The translations under genes and the position numbers were made by a program. A stretch of DNA of 43,505 bases from Gammaproteobacteria bacterium (GTDB taxonomy: Bacteria; Pseudomonadota; Gammaproteobacteria; Pseudomonadales; Azotimanducaceae), in contig JAAXKB010000079.1 in assembly GCA_012269545.1 (NCBI GenBank), positions 1-43,505 on the forward strand, read 5' to 3'. Below are positions 8,675-17,217 of the stretch, piece by piece (the first letter of the stretch is position 1; each line of letters starts with the position of its first letter). The notes under the pieces were generated by a model. That model searched no databases. It was not told where the DNA came from and saw nothing but the letters and a program-made list of their open reading frames with translations.

Positions 8675-9978
8675 CAACGACTGCCCAATCAACACCGCTG
8701 GCGGACCAGCCGGAGCAAGCCATACGCGAGCAACTGTCGCAATGGCAAGACCGTTATAACAGTCTGGACGGCGGCAATCTGAAGCTTGATCTAAGCCGTG
8801 GCAAACCTGGCGTCGAACAAGTCAGCTTAAGCGACGGCTTGGACGGCATTTTGCAGGGTAACTACATTGCTGCGGACGGCACAGATACACGCAACTACGG
8901 TGGCACTCGAGGTATCCATGAAGCACGCGAACTCGGCGCTCAGATCATGGAGGTTCCCGTTGAGCACGCGATCGCGGCCGGGAATTCCAGCCTGAGCATC
9001 ATGCATTTGGTGCTGCGGACTGCGATGGATTTGGGCCTGTGGGGTGATGAGCGCATTTGGTCCCGCAACTCATCCGAAACCCATCGGCCCAAATTATTAG
9101 CCCCGGTGCCCGGCTACGATCGTCACTTCGTTTTGACCAAGCATTTCGGCATCGACCTTGTACCCGTGCCGATGACCGAGGATGGCCCGGATATGGCGGC
9201 CGTCACCGCGGCGGTTGCGGACTCTAGCGTCAAGGGCATTTGGTGCGTGCCCAAGTATTCCAATCCGACTGGCTGCACCTACAGCGACGACATCGTCAGG
9301 CAGATCGCCGCACTGGCCAATACCGCTGCTGCGGACGATTTCGTCGTCCTGTGGGACAACGCCTATGCGGTCCATGACCTGTATGGCTCGGGCGACAATC
9401 TGGCTTCCATCTTCGCAGCAGCAAGCTCGGCCGGCACGCTGGATCATGTCGTGCAATTTGCCTCCACCTCTAAGATCACCCACGCTGGCGCCGGAGTGGC
9501 ATTTGCTTCGGCCTCGACCACAGTGCTCGACGCTCTGGACAGACATTATGCGGTTCTCACCGTCGGCCACGACAAAGTCAATCAACTGCGCCATGTGAAA
9601 TTTTTACAGGGTCGTTTAGCCGAGCATATGGCGGCCCACGCCGCCATCATCCGTCCCAAGTTTGAATTGGTAGAGGAGATTTTCTCCCGTGAACTTGGCG
9701 GCCTTGGCATCGCTTCCTGGACCAAGCCTCGGGGCGGCTATTTTGTGTCGCTGGATGTGCCCTCAGGGTTGGCCCGCAAAATAATTGCCATGGCGAAGGC
9801 TGTGGGCCTTACACTGACGCCTGCGGGGGCCACCTTTCCCAACGGGCATGACCCGCAGGACCGGAATATTCGCATCGCACCAACCTTTGGCTCGCTGGAA
9901 GAAATTCATGCCGCCATGGACATTCTGACGCTGTGCATCAAAGCAGCTTCAGCAGAACAGATCTTGGACCGCGGCTAA
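8671..9978 (+). CDS. type Ic aspartate aminotransferase (AspT-like)
   Basis: This 435-aa PLP-dependent aminotransferase closely resembles the AspT family first known from Corynebacterium (Pfam Asp_aminotransf). Shared landmarks include LDLSRGKP near residue 50, AADGTDTRNYGG near 75, PVPGYDRHF near 150, the cofactor aspartate in WDNAYAVHDL near 230, the Schiff-base lysine Lys268 in STSKITHAGAG, and the substrate arginine near the C-terminus in IRIAPTF. It should interconvert aspartate and 2-oxoglutarate with oxaloacetate and glutamate. The ATG at 8671 overlaps the argC stop (ATGA). Arginine synthesis needs aspartate and an aminotransferase, which could explain the pairing. A role in place of argD is conceivable but not supported by family membership. 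Confidence 0.87.
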   Translation: MTTTAQSTPLADQPEQAIREQLSQWQDRYNSLDGGNLKLDLSRGKPGVEQVSLSDGLDGILQGNYIAADGTDTRNYGGTRGIHEARELGAQIMEVPVEHAIAAGNSSLSIMHLVLRTAMDLGLWGDERIWSRNSSETHRPKLLAPVPGYDRHFVLTKHFGIDLVPVPMTEDGPDMAAVTAAVADSSVKGIWCVPKYSNPTGCTYSDDIVRQIAALANTAAADDFVVLWDNAYAVHDLYGSGDNLASIFAAASSAGTLDHVVQFASTSKITHAGAGVAFASASTTVLDALDRHYAVLTVGHDKVNQLRHVKFLQGRLAEHMAAHAAIIRPKFELVEEIFSRELGGLGIASWTKPRGGYFVSLDVPSGLARKIIAMAKAVGLTLTPAGATFPNGHDPQDRNIRIAPTFGSLEEIHAAMDILTLCIKAASAEQILDRG

Positions 9979-10020
9979 CGCTGTCTGCGATTGATCACGT
10001 AAAACGCACATTAGGATCCT

Positions 10021-11490
10021 ATGTCAGATCAACCTACAAAAACCGAATCCGAGTTATCCGACGATACCCCGCCGGCCGATGACGCTTACGCCACCGACAC
10101 CGGGCAGACCGATGCCGCAGAGAAAAACTTTGAGAGCGTCGAGCTGAACGCCAAAGAGACGGGGGCAACCGATACCGAGGAAACCGCTGTCGCTGCAGCG
10201 GCGGAGGACATCCCGGCAGATTCGGAACCGGAATCGGGGACAGAATCGGAAACCGATATGGAAACGGAAACGGAAACGGAAAACGCCGGTGAAACGGACA
10301 TTCCGACAAACGAGGCCGCCACGCCAGCCGAGGATCAAATCAAATTTGAGGAACTCGCTCTGCCTGAGCCCTTGCTCAAAGCGATCACGAAACTCGGTTT
10401 TGAGGAGTGCACGCCGATTCAAGGACGCTCTCTTCCTTTCAGCCTGTCGGATTACGACGTCACCGGCCAAGCCCAAACGGGCACCGGCAAAACCGCCGCT
10501 TTCTTAATCACCCTTTTGACTCGCTTCTGGGAAAACCCTCTGCAAGAGCGTCCTCGTCTAGGAACGCCACGTGCACTTGTGCTGGCTCCGACGCGAGAAC
10601 TGGCAATGCAAATTGAAGGTGACTCCAAGGGCCTCGCCAAATACATGGACATGCGCACGGTTTGCATCGTTGGAGGTATGGACTTCGATCATCAGAGAGC
10701 TGAGCTGGCCAAGGGTCCGGTGGACGTGTTGGTTGCAACGCCGGGCCGATTGATCGATTTTCTGGACCGCCGCGACATCAACCTCAGCAAAGTCGAATGT
10801 CTCGTGATCGACGAAGCGGACCGTATGCTCGACATGGGATTCATTCCTGATGTGCGCCGCATCGTTTATCAGACACCGCATAAGCGAAAACGCCAGACGC
10901 TGTTCTTTTCAGCCACGTTTAACGACGCCGTGATGCGATTGGCGGACTCTTGGACCATTGATCCAGAGCACATTGTGGTCGAGCCCGAGAGCGTTGCGAC
11001 AGACACCGTGGATCAAAAATTCTGGTTAGTAGAAGGCAGCAAGCGACAGCGCATTCTGCTGGACTTCATTAATCATGTAGAACCCGAGCGCGCCATAATT
11101 TTCGCTAACCGTCGAGACCGAACCCACAAGCTGGTGGAATATCTGAAGAAAAAAGGTATACGCTGCGAGGGCTTGGCTGGCGATGTGCCGCAGAAGAAAC
11201 GCCTGTCCACTCTGAACAAATTTAAGACCGGCGAACTGAAGTACTTGATCGCGACCGACGTGGCCGGCCGCGGCATCCATGTCGACGGCGTTACCCACGT
11301 GATCAACTATGAGCTGCCAGATGACGCGGAAGATTACGTGCACCGCATAGGCCGTACCGGACGTGCCGGTGCCTCCGGCACCGCGATTAGCTTCGTGTCT
11401 GAAGACGATGCCTTCAACTTGCCCGCACTTGAGGAATACTTGAGCGCGAGCATCAAATGCATCCAGCCAGACCTGCTGCCGCAGAGTTAA
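10021..11490 (+). CDS. rhlB: DEAD-box ATP-dependent RNA helicase, RhlB type
   Basis: This 489-aa RNA helicase is probably the degradosome-associated RhlB. All core motifs are intact: Q motif with Phe109 and Gln134, Walker A AQTGTGKT (151-158), PTREL, DEAD in VIDEADRML, SAT in FFSATF and HRIGRTGRAG. The first 105 or so residues are an unusual acidic, low-complexity tail rich in Glu, Asp, Thr and Ala, including an ET dipeptide run (residues 81-87). RhlB proteins usually have a much shorter N-terminus. The ATG at 10021 has AGGA 5 bases upstream. The C-terminus is short, without the basic tail of other DEAD-box groups. It is followed after 5 bases by the Nit amidase. Confidence 0.87.
   Translation: MSDQPTKTESELSDDTPPADDAYATDTGQTDAAEKNFESVELNAKETGATDTEETAVAAAAEDIPADSEPESGTESETDMETETETENAGETDIPTNEAATPAEDQIKFEELALPEPLLKAITKLGFEECTPIQGRSLPFSLSDYDVTGQAQTGTGKTAAFLITLLTRFWENPLQERPRLGTPRALVLAPTRELAMQIEGDSKGLAKYMDMRTVCIVGGMDFDHQRAELAKGPVDVLVATPGRLIDFLDRRDINLSKVECLVIDEADRMLDMGFIPDVRRIVYQTPHKRKRQTLFFSATFNDAVMRLADSWTIDPEHIVVEPESVATDTVDQKFWLVEGSKRQRILLDFINHVEPERAIIFANRRDRTHKLVEYLKKKGIRCEGLAGDVPQKKRLSTLNKFKTGELKYLIATDVAGRGIHVDGVTHVINYELPDDAEDYVHRIGRTGRAGASGTAISFVSEDDAFNLPALEEYLSASIKCIQPDLLPQS
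10261..10282 (+). repeat. GAAACG hexamer tandem repeat inside rhlB
   Basis: Three perfect GAAACG units (10261-10278) are followed by GAAA, encoding alternating Glu-Thr in the acidic N-terminal tail of the helicase. Because the unit is six bases, gain or loss of copies would keep the reading frame and change only tail length. Confidence 0.8.
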
Positions 11491-11495
11491 GCGCC

Positions 11496-12347
11496 ATGGG
11501 CAACGCCTGGGACAACACTGTGATGCCACAGGCGATGCAAGTCGCCGTGGTTCAGCATAACGCCGGCACCGATGTGGAACGCAACCTCAGTACGCTGGAA
11601 ACCCTGAGCTCTCAGGCCGCCAGCGAAGGCGCGCAACTCATCACCTGGGCAGAAGCCTTTGCCTACTTGGGTCGGCACGATGGCAAAAAAGAAATTTTGG
11701 AGCCGCTGCCCGAAGGTGGGCCCATTCTCGATCGCTGCCGGGCGCTTGCAACGAAGCTCAATTGTGATCTGTTGTTGGGCGGTTTTCACGAGGCAATGCC
11801 CGGCGATCCAGACCGCTGCTATAACACCAGCGTGTACTTGAACAACAAGGGCGAAATCACCGCAACGTACCGCAAGATTCATTTGTTTGATGTGAGCATA
11901 CCGAACGGTCCGCAGCTGATGGAATCCAAGCAAACTGGCCCGGGCGACAAAGCCGTCTGCGTCGCAAGCCCCGCAGGTCCTTTAGGCCTCACCGTCTGTT
12001 ACGACGTGCGATTTCCGGCGCTTTATCAACGCTTGGTGGCGATGGGAGCAGTTGCGCTGACAGTACCCTCGGCCTTTACTGCTACGACCGGCGCAGCGCA
12101 TTGGCATGCCTTATTGCGAGCGCGCGCGATTGAGAGTCAAAGCTATGTTATCGCACCGGCGCAACATGGCGCTCACAGTGCGAATCGGGCATCTTATGGT
12201 CACTCCATTATCATCGACCCATGGGGCGAAGTGATTGCCGAACTGCCCGAGGGCGACGGCTATGCCATTGCCAAGGTAGACCCGGCTCGTGTAGCGGACA
12301 TTCGTCGCCAAATACCTAGCTTGGCAAACCAACGCCCCTTCACCTAG
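11496..12347 (+). CDS. carbon-nitrogen hydrolase, Nit1/deaminated-glutathione-amidase-like
   Basis: This nitrilase-superfamily amidase of 283 aa has the catalytic triad Glu53 (TWAEAFAYL), Lys127 (YRKIHLFDV) and Cys168 (VCYDVRFP). The layout and the sequence around the cysteine fit the Nit1 branch, whose members hydrolyse deaminated glutathione as metabolite repair. The C-terminal SIIIDPWGEV stretch is typical. The start is uncertain: ATG codons at 11496, 11523 and 11535 are all in frame. I took the first because it follows the rhlB stop by 5 bases, but the family core begins at MQVAVVQHN (11535). No membrane segment is present. A different omega-amidase substrate is possible. Confidence 0.87.
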   Translation: MGNAWDNTVMPQAMQVAVVQHNAGTDVERNLSTLETLSSQAASEGAQLITWAEAFAYLGRHDGKKEILEPLPEGGPILDRCRALATKLNCDLLLGGFHEAMPGDPDRCYNTSVYLNNKGEITATYRKIHLFDVSIPNGPQLMESKQTGPGDKAVCVASPAGPLGLTVCYDVRFPALYQRLVAMGAVALTVPSAFTATTGAAHWHALLRARAIESQSYVIAPAQHGAHSANRASYGHSIIIDPWGEVIAELPEGDGYAIAKVDPARVADIRRQIPSLANQRPFT

Positions 12348-12393
12348 GACACGGTTGCCCAATCCACTCAGACGACCGCAACGAGCAAAAGCC

Positions 12394-13536
12394 ATGACAG
12401 ACATTGATCAAAACGACAGAACGGTTAGTAACGCCGGCCGCGGCCTGCTGATTTTTGCCGCCCTAATTGTCATTCTGGCGGGTCTCAAATCCGCCCAAGC
12501 CATCGTCGTGCCCATGCTGCTGGCCGTATTTATCGCCACCATAGCCGCGACTCCCCTGTTCTGGTGCAAGTCTAGGGGCCTGTCCAATGGCTTGGCGCTG
12601 ACTACTGTGGTGCTGGGCATCTTCTTCGCCCTAGGGCTGATCGCTGCCTTGCTCACCCAGAGCACATCCGAATTTTCCGCCAAACTGCCTTTTTACCAAG
12701 AGCGCCTCACCATCCTGCAAAACGACGCCTTGGCGCTGCTGCAAAGCTGGGACGTGCCCCTTGATCCGACCCTGCTCGCCGACGCCTTTCCGCTGGGTTC
12801 GCTGCTCACCCTGGCAGGCAGCGCCCTGCGCAGTTTAGGCTCTGTGCTGAGCAATGGGTTCCTGATTATTCTGACGGTGATTTTTATTCTGGCAGAGGCT
12901 ACCAGCTTTTACCCCAAGCTCCGTGCCGTGCTGACGAACCCTGAGCGAGATCTTGCACATTTTGGTCGAATCACCGGCACCATGAATCGATACATCGCCA
13001 TTAAAACATCCGTCAGCGTGTTCACGGGCGTCATGGTCACGACCTTTTTGTGGGCCTTAGACGTCGACTTTCCGGTGCTGTGGGGGCTGGTTGCATTGCT
13101 ACTGAACTTCATCCCCACCATCGGCTCCATCATCGCCGGCATACCACCCGTGCTACTGGCCTTGGTGCAGCTTGGCCCTGCCGAAGCAGGCCTCGTCGTG
13201 CTGGGCTTTTTCCTCGTGAATACGATCGTTGGCAACATATTGGAGCCACGCTATATGGGTGCCGGCCTAGGCCTGTCCGCTCTGGTGGTATTTGTCTCAT
13301 TAATTTTCTGGGGCTGGCTATTCGGACCGGTCGGCATGTTGCTGTCGGTGCCGCTGACCATGAGCGCAAAAATCGCTCTGGAGGCGAATCCAAACACCGC
13401 GTGGATCGCCCGCTTGCTGGCGCCGGCTCAGGAACTGACTGGACATTCGCAGAATGCCGAATCAGCTCCGGAAAACACCGACACGACAGACACCGGCAGC
13501 TCACCATCAAATACCCCAGACGAGGACACGGCGTGA
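12394..13536 (+). CDS. AI-2E family transporter / PerM-like permease
   Basis: This 380-aa inner-membrane protein has about seven or eight hydrophobic segments and the arrangement of the PerM/TqsA (AI-2E transporter) family. An N-terminal pair of helices spans residues 15-75, a soluble region follows (about 85-130), and a C-terminal bundle includes the conserved VLWGLVALLLNFIPTIGSII. The last 35 residues are a Ser/Thr/Asp/Pro-rich hydrophilic tail. Family members export quite different things, including autoinducer-2 and Na+, so no substrate can be given. The ATG at 12394 was chosen over a TTG at 12355. The stop overlaps the GTG start of hisC (GTGA), indicating coupling. Confidence 0.88.
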   Translation: MTDIDQNDRTVSNAGRGLLIFAALIVILAGLKSAQAIVVPMLLAVFIATIAATPLFWCKSRGLSNGLALTTVVLGIFFALGLIAALLTQSTSEFSAKLPFYQERLTILQNDALALLQSWDVPLDPTLLADAFPLGSLLTLAGSALRSLGSVLSNGFLIILTVIFILAEATSFYPKLRAVLTNPERDLAHFGRITGTMNRYIAIKTSVSVFTGVMVTTFLWALDVDFPVLWGLVALLLNFIPTIGSIIAGIPPVLLALVQLGPAEAGLVVLGFFLVNTIVGNILEPRYMGAGLGLSALVVFVSLIFWGWLFGPVGMLLSVPLTMSAKIALEANPNTAWIARLLAPAQELTGHSQNAESAPENTDTTDTGSSPSNTPDEDTA

Positions 13537-14612
13537 GCCAGTACGAACGCCCCAACATTGCCCAGATGCACGGCTATACCTCTGGCGAGCAACCCGAAGA
13601 CGGCCGCAGCATCAAGCTCAATACCAATGAGAATCCTTACCCGCCCAGCCCTAGAGTGGCGGCAGCACTTGCCTCATTCGCCACCGAACAGCTGCGCATA
13701 TACCCACAGCCAGACGCGCGACGGCTGCGTCAGGCCATTGCCGAGCTCCATCATGTGAGCGTGGACAGTGTGGTCATTACCCACGCTGGAGACGAAGCAC
13801 TACGTCTGGCCATCACCACCTTCGTGCCGCCCGAGGGCGTAGTCGCCTCTACCGAGCCAACCTATTCGCTGTATCCGGTACTGGCGCAAATTCAGGGTGC
13901 GGGAATGTTTACCCTAGCGTTGTCCGCAGACTGGTCATTGCCCGGCGACTTTGCTGCTCGGGTCAACGGCGTTGGTGCACAACTCACTTGCGTGGTGAAC
14001 CCCCATGCGCCCAGCGGTCACTTCACCGCCATTGAACAGCTACGCGAACTGGCCAGTGAACTCGACGGTGTGCTGCTGGTCGACGAGGCTTATGCGGATT
14101 TTGTCGATATCCAAGGTCCCGCCAACGCAATTGAGTTGGTACGCGAGCGGGACAACGTGCTGATTCTGCGCACGTTCAGCAAGGGCTACAGTCTAGCCGG
14201 CATGCGATTGGGTTACTTGCTCGGCGATCCGTCGCTGATTCAGCCGATTCTCGAAAAGACTCGGGACAGCTATAACGTCGATGCCCTCAGTCAGGCCATT
14301 GGATTAGCTTCAATTCAAGACCAAGACTACGCCCGAGAAACTTGGGCAGCAGTACGCAAAGACCGTGAGGTGCTCGCCGCCGGGCTGCGCGCCTTGGGTT
14401 TCGACGTGGCGACCAGCCAGACCAATTTTTTGCTTGCCCAAGCTCCGAAGCATGTTGTCGCTGAGTCGCTCTATCAGGACCTCAAGGCCAGCGGCATACT
14501 CGTGCGGTACTTTGCTACACCGCGCCTGCGCGATTTCCTGCGCATTACCGTTGGCACCCCTGAGCAGAACACACAGCTTCTAAGCGAGATCAAAAGGCTA
14601 TTACATAACTGA
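13533..14612 (+). CDS. hisC: histidinol-phosphate aminotransferase
   Basis: This fold-type I PLP aminotransferase of 359 aa catalyses imidazole-acetol-phosphate to histidinol-phosphate in histidine synthesis. It shows KLNTNENPYPPSP near residues 28-40, the PLP-binding Asp184 in VDEAYADF, Lys217 in RTFSKGYSLAGMRLGY, and FLRITVG near the end. Two motifs are off consensus: THAGDEAL in place of GNGSDE, and NPHAPSG in place of NPNNPTG. Specificity for another aromatic or phosphorylated substrate therefore cannot be excluded. The GTG at 13533 has GAGGA 7 bases upstream and overlaps the previous stop. No other his genes are nearby. Confidence 0.83.
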   Translation: MSQYERPNIAQMHGYTSGEQPEDGRSIKLNTNENPYPPSPRVAAALASFATEQLRIYPQPDARRLRQAIAELHHVSVDSVVITHAGDEALRLAITTFVPPEGVVASTEPTYSLYPVLAQIQGAGMFTLALSADWSLPGDFAARVNGVGAQLTCVVNPHAPSGHFTAIEQLRELASELDGVLLVDEAYADFVDIQGPANAIELVRERDNVLILRTFSKGYSLAGMRLGYLLGDPSLIQPILEKTRDSYNVDALSQAIGLASIQDQDYARETWAAVRKDREVLAAGLRALGFDVATSQTNFLLAQAPKHVVAESLYQDLKASGILVRYFATPRLRDFLRITVGTPEQNTQLLSEIKRLLHN

Positions 14613-14696
14613 GGGTACATCCGCCCTCGCGTTTGGCGATCTACGCTCCCTCGCGTAACCTCTCCCTGTCGATTTACCACTTTCAGAGGAGAGACC

Positions 14697-15602
14697 ATGA
14701 CCCAACTACCCGCCGTAAGCCTCGCCGCTGTTCCAGGCCGCCGACTGCGCACCATCGAACTGGCCAAAGAAATTGAACGCCGCGGCTTCCCGGGCATTTT
14801 CGGCCCCAGCTTGGGAGACAGCTTATCGCTGTGTAATGCCATCGCGTTAAACACTACTGACGTTATGATCGGCACGAGCATCACGCCAATCTACACCCGT
14901 AATGCGACCGACTTTGCTCAAACCGCCGCCTTCTTACATGAGGTTTCCGAAGGCCGTTTCCGCTTTGGGGTTGGCGTCAGCCACGCGCCCGCCCTGAATC
15001 GCATGGGTATTACCGCCGGTAAGCCGCTGAGCGATATGCGCCAATTTGTCGAAGACATGCAGGCCGTGCCACGCGTAGGCGATCTGCCACCCATCATACT
15101 GGCTACCCTGCGGGACAAGATGATTCAGCTAGCCCAAGAGATCGGTGGCGGCATGGTATTCGCTAACGGTGCACGCTCACATATGGCCCATTCTCTTGGC
15201 AATCTCAGCGACGAGACCAAGGCACGAGACGACTTCTTTATCGGCAACATGATTCCCACCTGCATCAGTGATGACAAAGACGCCGCCGCTGCGGTATGCC
15301 GCAAAACGCTGACCAGTTACGCCTTCCTGCCCAACTACCGCAACTACTGGAAGGAAGCGGGCTTCGAAGAGGAGATGAACGGAGTCGAAGCCGCCATTGC
15401 CGAGAAAGACTTTGACCGCGTGCCGGAATGCCTGTCCGACCGCTGGCTGGCGGACACCACACTGTTCGGTTCTGCTAGCGATGTTCGCCAAGGCATAGAA
15501 GCCTGGTTCGACGCTGGCATCAAGACGCCAATCATCGTGCCTTCTGCGGTCGCCGGAGGTCAGATGCAGGCCATGGACGAATTCTTCGCACTCTGGGACT
15601 GA
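14697..15602 (+). CDS. LLM class flavin-dependent oxidoreductase
   Basis: This 301-aa luciferase-like (bacterial luciferase / F420-dependent) TIM-barrel oxidoreductase uses FMN or F420. Recognisable pieces are RGFPGIFGPS near residue 30, VMIGTSITPIYTRN near 55-70, the loop GRFRFGVGVSHAP near 85-95, and a C-terminal segment TTLFGSASDVRQGIEAWFDAG in which substrate-specific family members end. AGAGGAGAG lies directly before the ATG at 14697, a strong ribosome site. The 84 bases after hisC hold only a short GC hairpin (14611-14628) without a T-run. It overlaps the phosphatase gene by one base (TGATG). The substrate is unknown. Confidence 0.85.
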   Translation: MTQLPAVSLAAVPGRRLRTIELAKEIERRGFPGIFGPSLGDSLSLCNAIALNTTDVMIGTSITPIYTRNATDFAQTAAFLHEVSEGRFRFGVGVSHAPALNRMGITAGKPLSDMRQFVEDMQAVPRVGDLPPIILATLRDKMIQLAQEIGGGMVFANGARSHMAHSLGNLSDETKARDDFFIGNMIPTCISDDKDAAAAVCRKTLTSYAFLPNYRNYWKEAGFEEEMNGVEAAIAEKDFDRVPECLSDRWLADTTLFGSASDVRQGIEAWFDAGIKTPIIVPSAVAGGQMQAMDEFFALWD

Positions 15603-16120
15603 TGCCCATCACCCGCCGAACACTGTGGTTGATTCGTCATGCCAAGGCCGACAACCCGATGTTGGGCCAGCCCGATGCACAACGCCAGCTCGCCCCTCGC
15701 GGGCTGGCAGACGTGCAGCGCCTGACGTCTCATTTGGCGCAATATAGCCCAGCGCCACCCCAGTGGATTTGGGTGAGCCCGGCGACCCGCACGCGGCAAA
15801 CCGCCGAGCTTTTGGCTGATCTGTGGCAGAGTCCGGTAATCAGCGACCCGTCGCTGTACCTTGCTCAGGCTCTGACCTTGCTGGACTGCTTGAAAGGCAC
15901 ACCAGATGACTGCTCAGGTGCTGCGCTGATTGGGCACAATCCCGGCATCAGCGACTTGATGCATTCTTTAGTCAGGGAGGAAAATCGACACGACATCGGC
16001 GCGGACATGCCGACCCTTGGCCTAGTCAGACTTGCCTTTATGGGCGATTGGCCGGAGTTGAGGCCCGGGTGCTGCGGTGTAGAGGAATATTTTCATCCTA
16101 ACGGGAAATTTAAGTGTTAA
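15602..16120 (+). CDS. SixA-like histidine phosphatase
   Basis: This 172-aa member of the histidine phosphatase superfamily has LIRHAKAD near residue 11, in which the His is the phospho-acceptor. It has an Arg in a second conserved block (SPATRTRQTAELL) and a second catalytic His in LIGHNPGISDL. The RHAKAD form, small size and lack of a C-terminal extension fit the SixA branch, which dephosphorylates phospho-His proteins such as NPr or ArcB. The actual partner is not indicated. It starts on the last base of the preceding stop codon, so it is translated with the flavin enzyme. Confidence 0.85.
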   Translation: MPITRRTLWLIRHAKADNPMLGQPDAQRQLAPRGLADVQRLTSHLAQYSPAPPQWIWVSPATRTRQTAELLADLWQSPVISDPSLYLAQALTLLDCLKGTPDDCSGAALIGHNPGISDLMHSLVREENRHDIGADMPTLGLVRLAFMGDWPELRPGCCGVEEYFHPNGKFKC

Positions 16121-16158
16121 CTGTTTCATAGGAAGCAAAATGTCGGCCCGCAGAAAGC

Positions 16159-16198
16159 TATCCAAGGGTGTCTTTCGACATAGTCTTGGATACCCTTG
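16159..16198. promoter_or_regulatory. two overlapping, mutually exclusive inverted repeats
   Basis: TATCCAAG (16159-16166) pairs with CTTGGATA (16185-16192), and CAAGGGT (16163-16169) pairs with ACCCTTG (16192-16198). The two stems share bases and cannot form together. An inner GTC-TTTC-GAC mini-hairpin sits in the loop (16169-16178). The element lies between the phosphatase stop and the small membrane protein start and could be an attenuator-like switch or a protein site. No T-run follows. Confidence 0.4.
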
Positions 16199-16236
16199 CA
16201 TCACGTAATAACTTTCACCTGAACCGGGGGCCCGCC

Positions 16237-16389
16237 ATGGATTTTTTATCCTTTCTTGTGCTTTGTGTTATCGCCTTCTTCCTGTGGCGCATCAGTGATC
16301 AAATGCCGGACATACTGTTCCGTTTAAGCGAGCTGCAAAAAGACATCGCCAAACTGCGACGACAGTACGACAACTCAGACGACGTTTAA
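16237..16389 (+). CDS. small single-pass membrane protein
   Basis: This 50-aa hypothetical protein has one N-terminal transmembrane helix (FLSFLVLCVIAFFLW, residues 3-17) followed by a charged amphipathic helix rich in Lys, Arg, Glu and Asp (LQKDIAKLRRQYDN). The ATG at 16237 is preceded by a G-run. A GTG at 16168 in the same frame would add 23 residues but falls inside the inverted repeats. It sits 7 bases before the next membrane protein, which suggests that the two work together. No function is recognised. Confidence 0.6.
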   Translation: MDFLSFLVLCVIAFFLWRISDQMPDILFRLSELQKDIAKLRRQYDNSDDV

Positions 16390-16396
16390 GCGGGAC

Positions 16397-17158
16397 ATGA
16401 ACATGGACTGGCGGATTTTCCTGGGTCTGTCGCTTACGACGGTTTGGCTGATCACCGGATTCATTTACGTTAGCAGCAGCGTGGGCTGGTCTAGCTTTGT
16501 GAGCCTACCTGTTGAAGAAGTCGGTAGCTTTTTGGAGGGTGCCTTCGCACCTCTTGCGTTTCTGTGGCTCGTCATCGGCTACTTTTTACAGCAGCAGGAA
16601 CTTATTCAGAACACGCAGGCTATGCGCGCCCAAGCAGACGAGATCGCCCGAACCGCCGAGCAGGCAATCATTCAATCTGAAAAGCTGGCGGCCAGTGAGA
16701 CCTATGCGCGACAGGAGGCAACCCTGCGCCTTGCCGAAACTGTGCGCAATCAGCTAGGGGGCATATCGGGCATGCTCTATATTTCCAGCCACGGATCTCT
16801 CGGTGACTACCCGTCCGGTGAAATCGACAGCGAACAAATGTTCTCTGAACAAAGTAAGGGCGACCCCGAGATATTCAGTCGTCGACTGCTGGAAGCTTCG
16901 TCTGCGCTGGACGAAACCGCCAAACAGTTTGATTTGTTTTACAAAACAGAAATCCGCGCGCGCCACACCAACCAGTTTATTTTCGTCTTTGAACGGCTGA
17001 TGAAACATGTGCGCCATTCCGACACTGACAACATGCTGTTTGATTCGCTCAGCGGCAACGCCCATGGTTTACTCTATGCTCGGATGAAAGAGCATCAGGC
17101 CAACGCCCCGGAACAGTGGAACGAACACAGCAAAACTGCGCGCACTATCGATTTGTGA
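16397..17158 (+). CDS. hypothetical membrane protein with coiled coil
   Basis: This 253-aa protein has two transmembrane helices (about residues 7-28 and 48-66, the second in EGAFAPLAFLWLVIGYFLQQ). A long heptad-like Gln/Glu/Ala-rich coiled coil follows (about 67-120), then a soluble C-terminal domain with conserved-looking aromatic and charged residues (FDLFYKTEIRARHTNQF, FVFERLMKHVRH). The two-TM plus coiled-coil plus soluble-domain layout, including the GAFAPLAFLWL stretch, recurs in uncharacterised proteins and in some putative phage abortive-infection proteins. I cannot assign it to such a family. It probably shares a transcript with the 50-aa protein. Confidence 0.72.
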   Translation: MNMDWRIFLGLSLTTVWLITGFIYVSSSVGWSSFVSLPVEEVGSFLEGAFAPLAFLWLVIGYFLQQQELIQNTQAMRAQADEIARTAEQAIIQSEKLAASETYARQEATLRLAETVRNQLGGISGMLYISSHGSLGDYPSGEIDSEQMFSEQSKGDPEIFSRRLLEASSALDETAKQFDLFYKTEIRARHTNQFIFVFERLMKHVRHSDTDNMLFDSLSGNAHGLLYARMKEHQANAPEQWNEHSKTARTIDL

Positions 17159-17217
17159 AGGCAGCAGGTTGAGGCAGGTACTGCACATTCCGGTAATCGA
17201 TTTTTGGAGGTGACCGC

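Noticed and set aside
9097-9594. A 165-codon open frame antisense to the aspartate aminotransferase
   Set aside because: The opposite strand encodes the active-site region of a clear PLP enzyme, and no ribosome site or motif supports the reverse frame.
11026-11529. A 167-codon open frame antisense to the rhlB 3' end
   Set aside because: The plus strand encodes the conserved helicase C-terminal domain there; the reverse frame has no start context or motifs.
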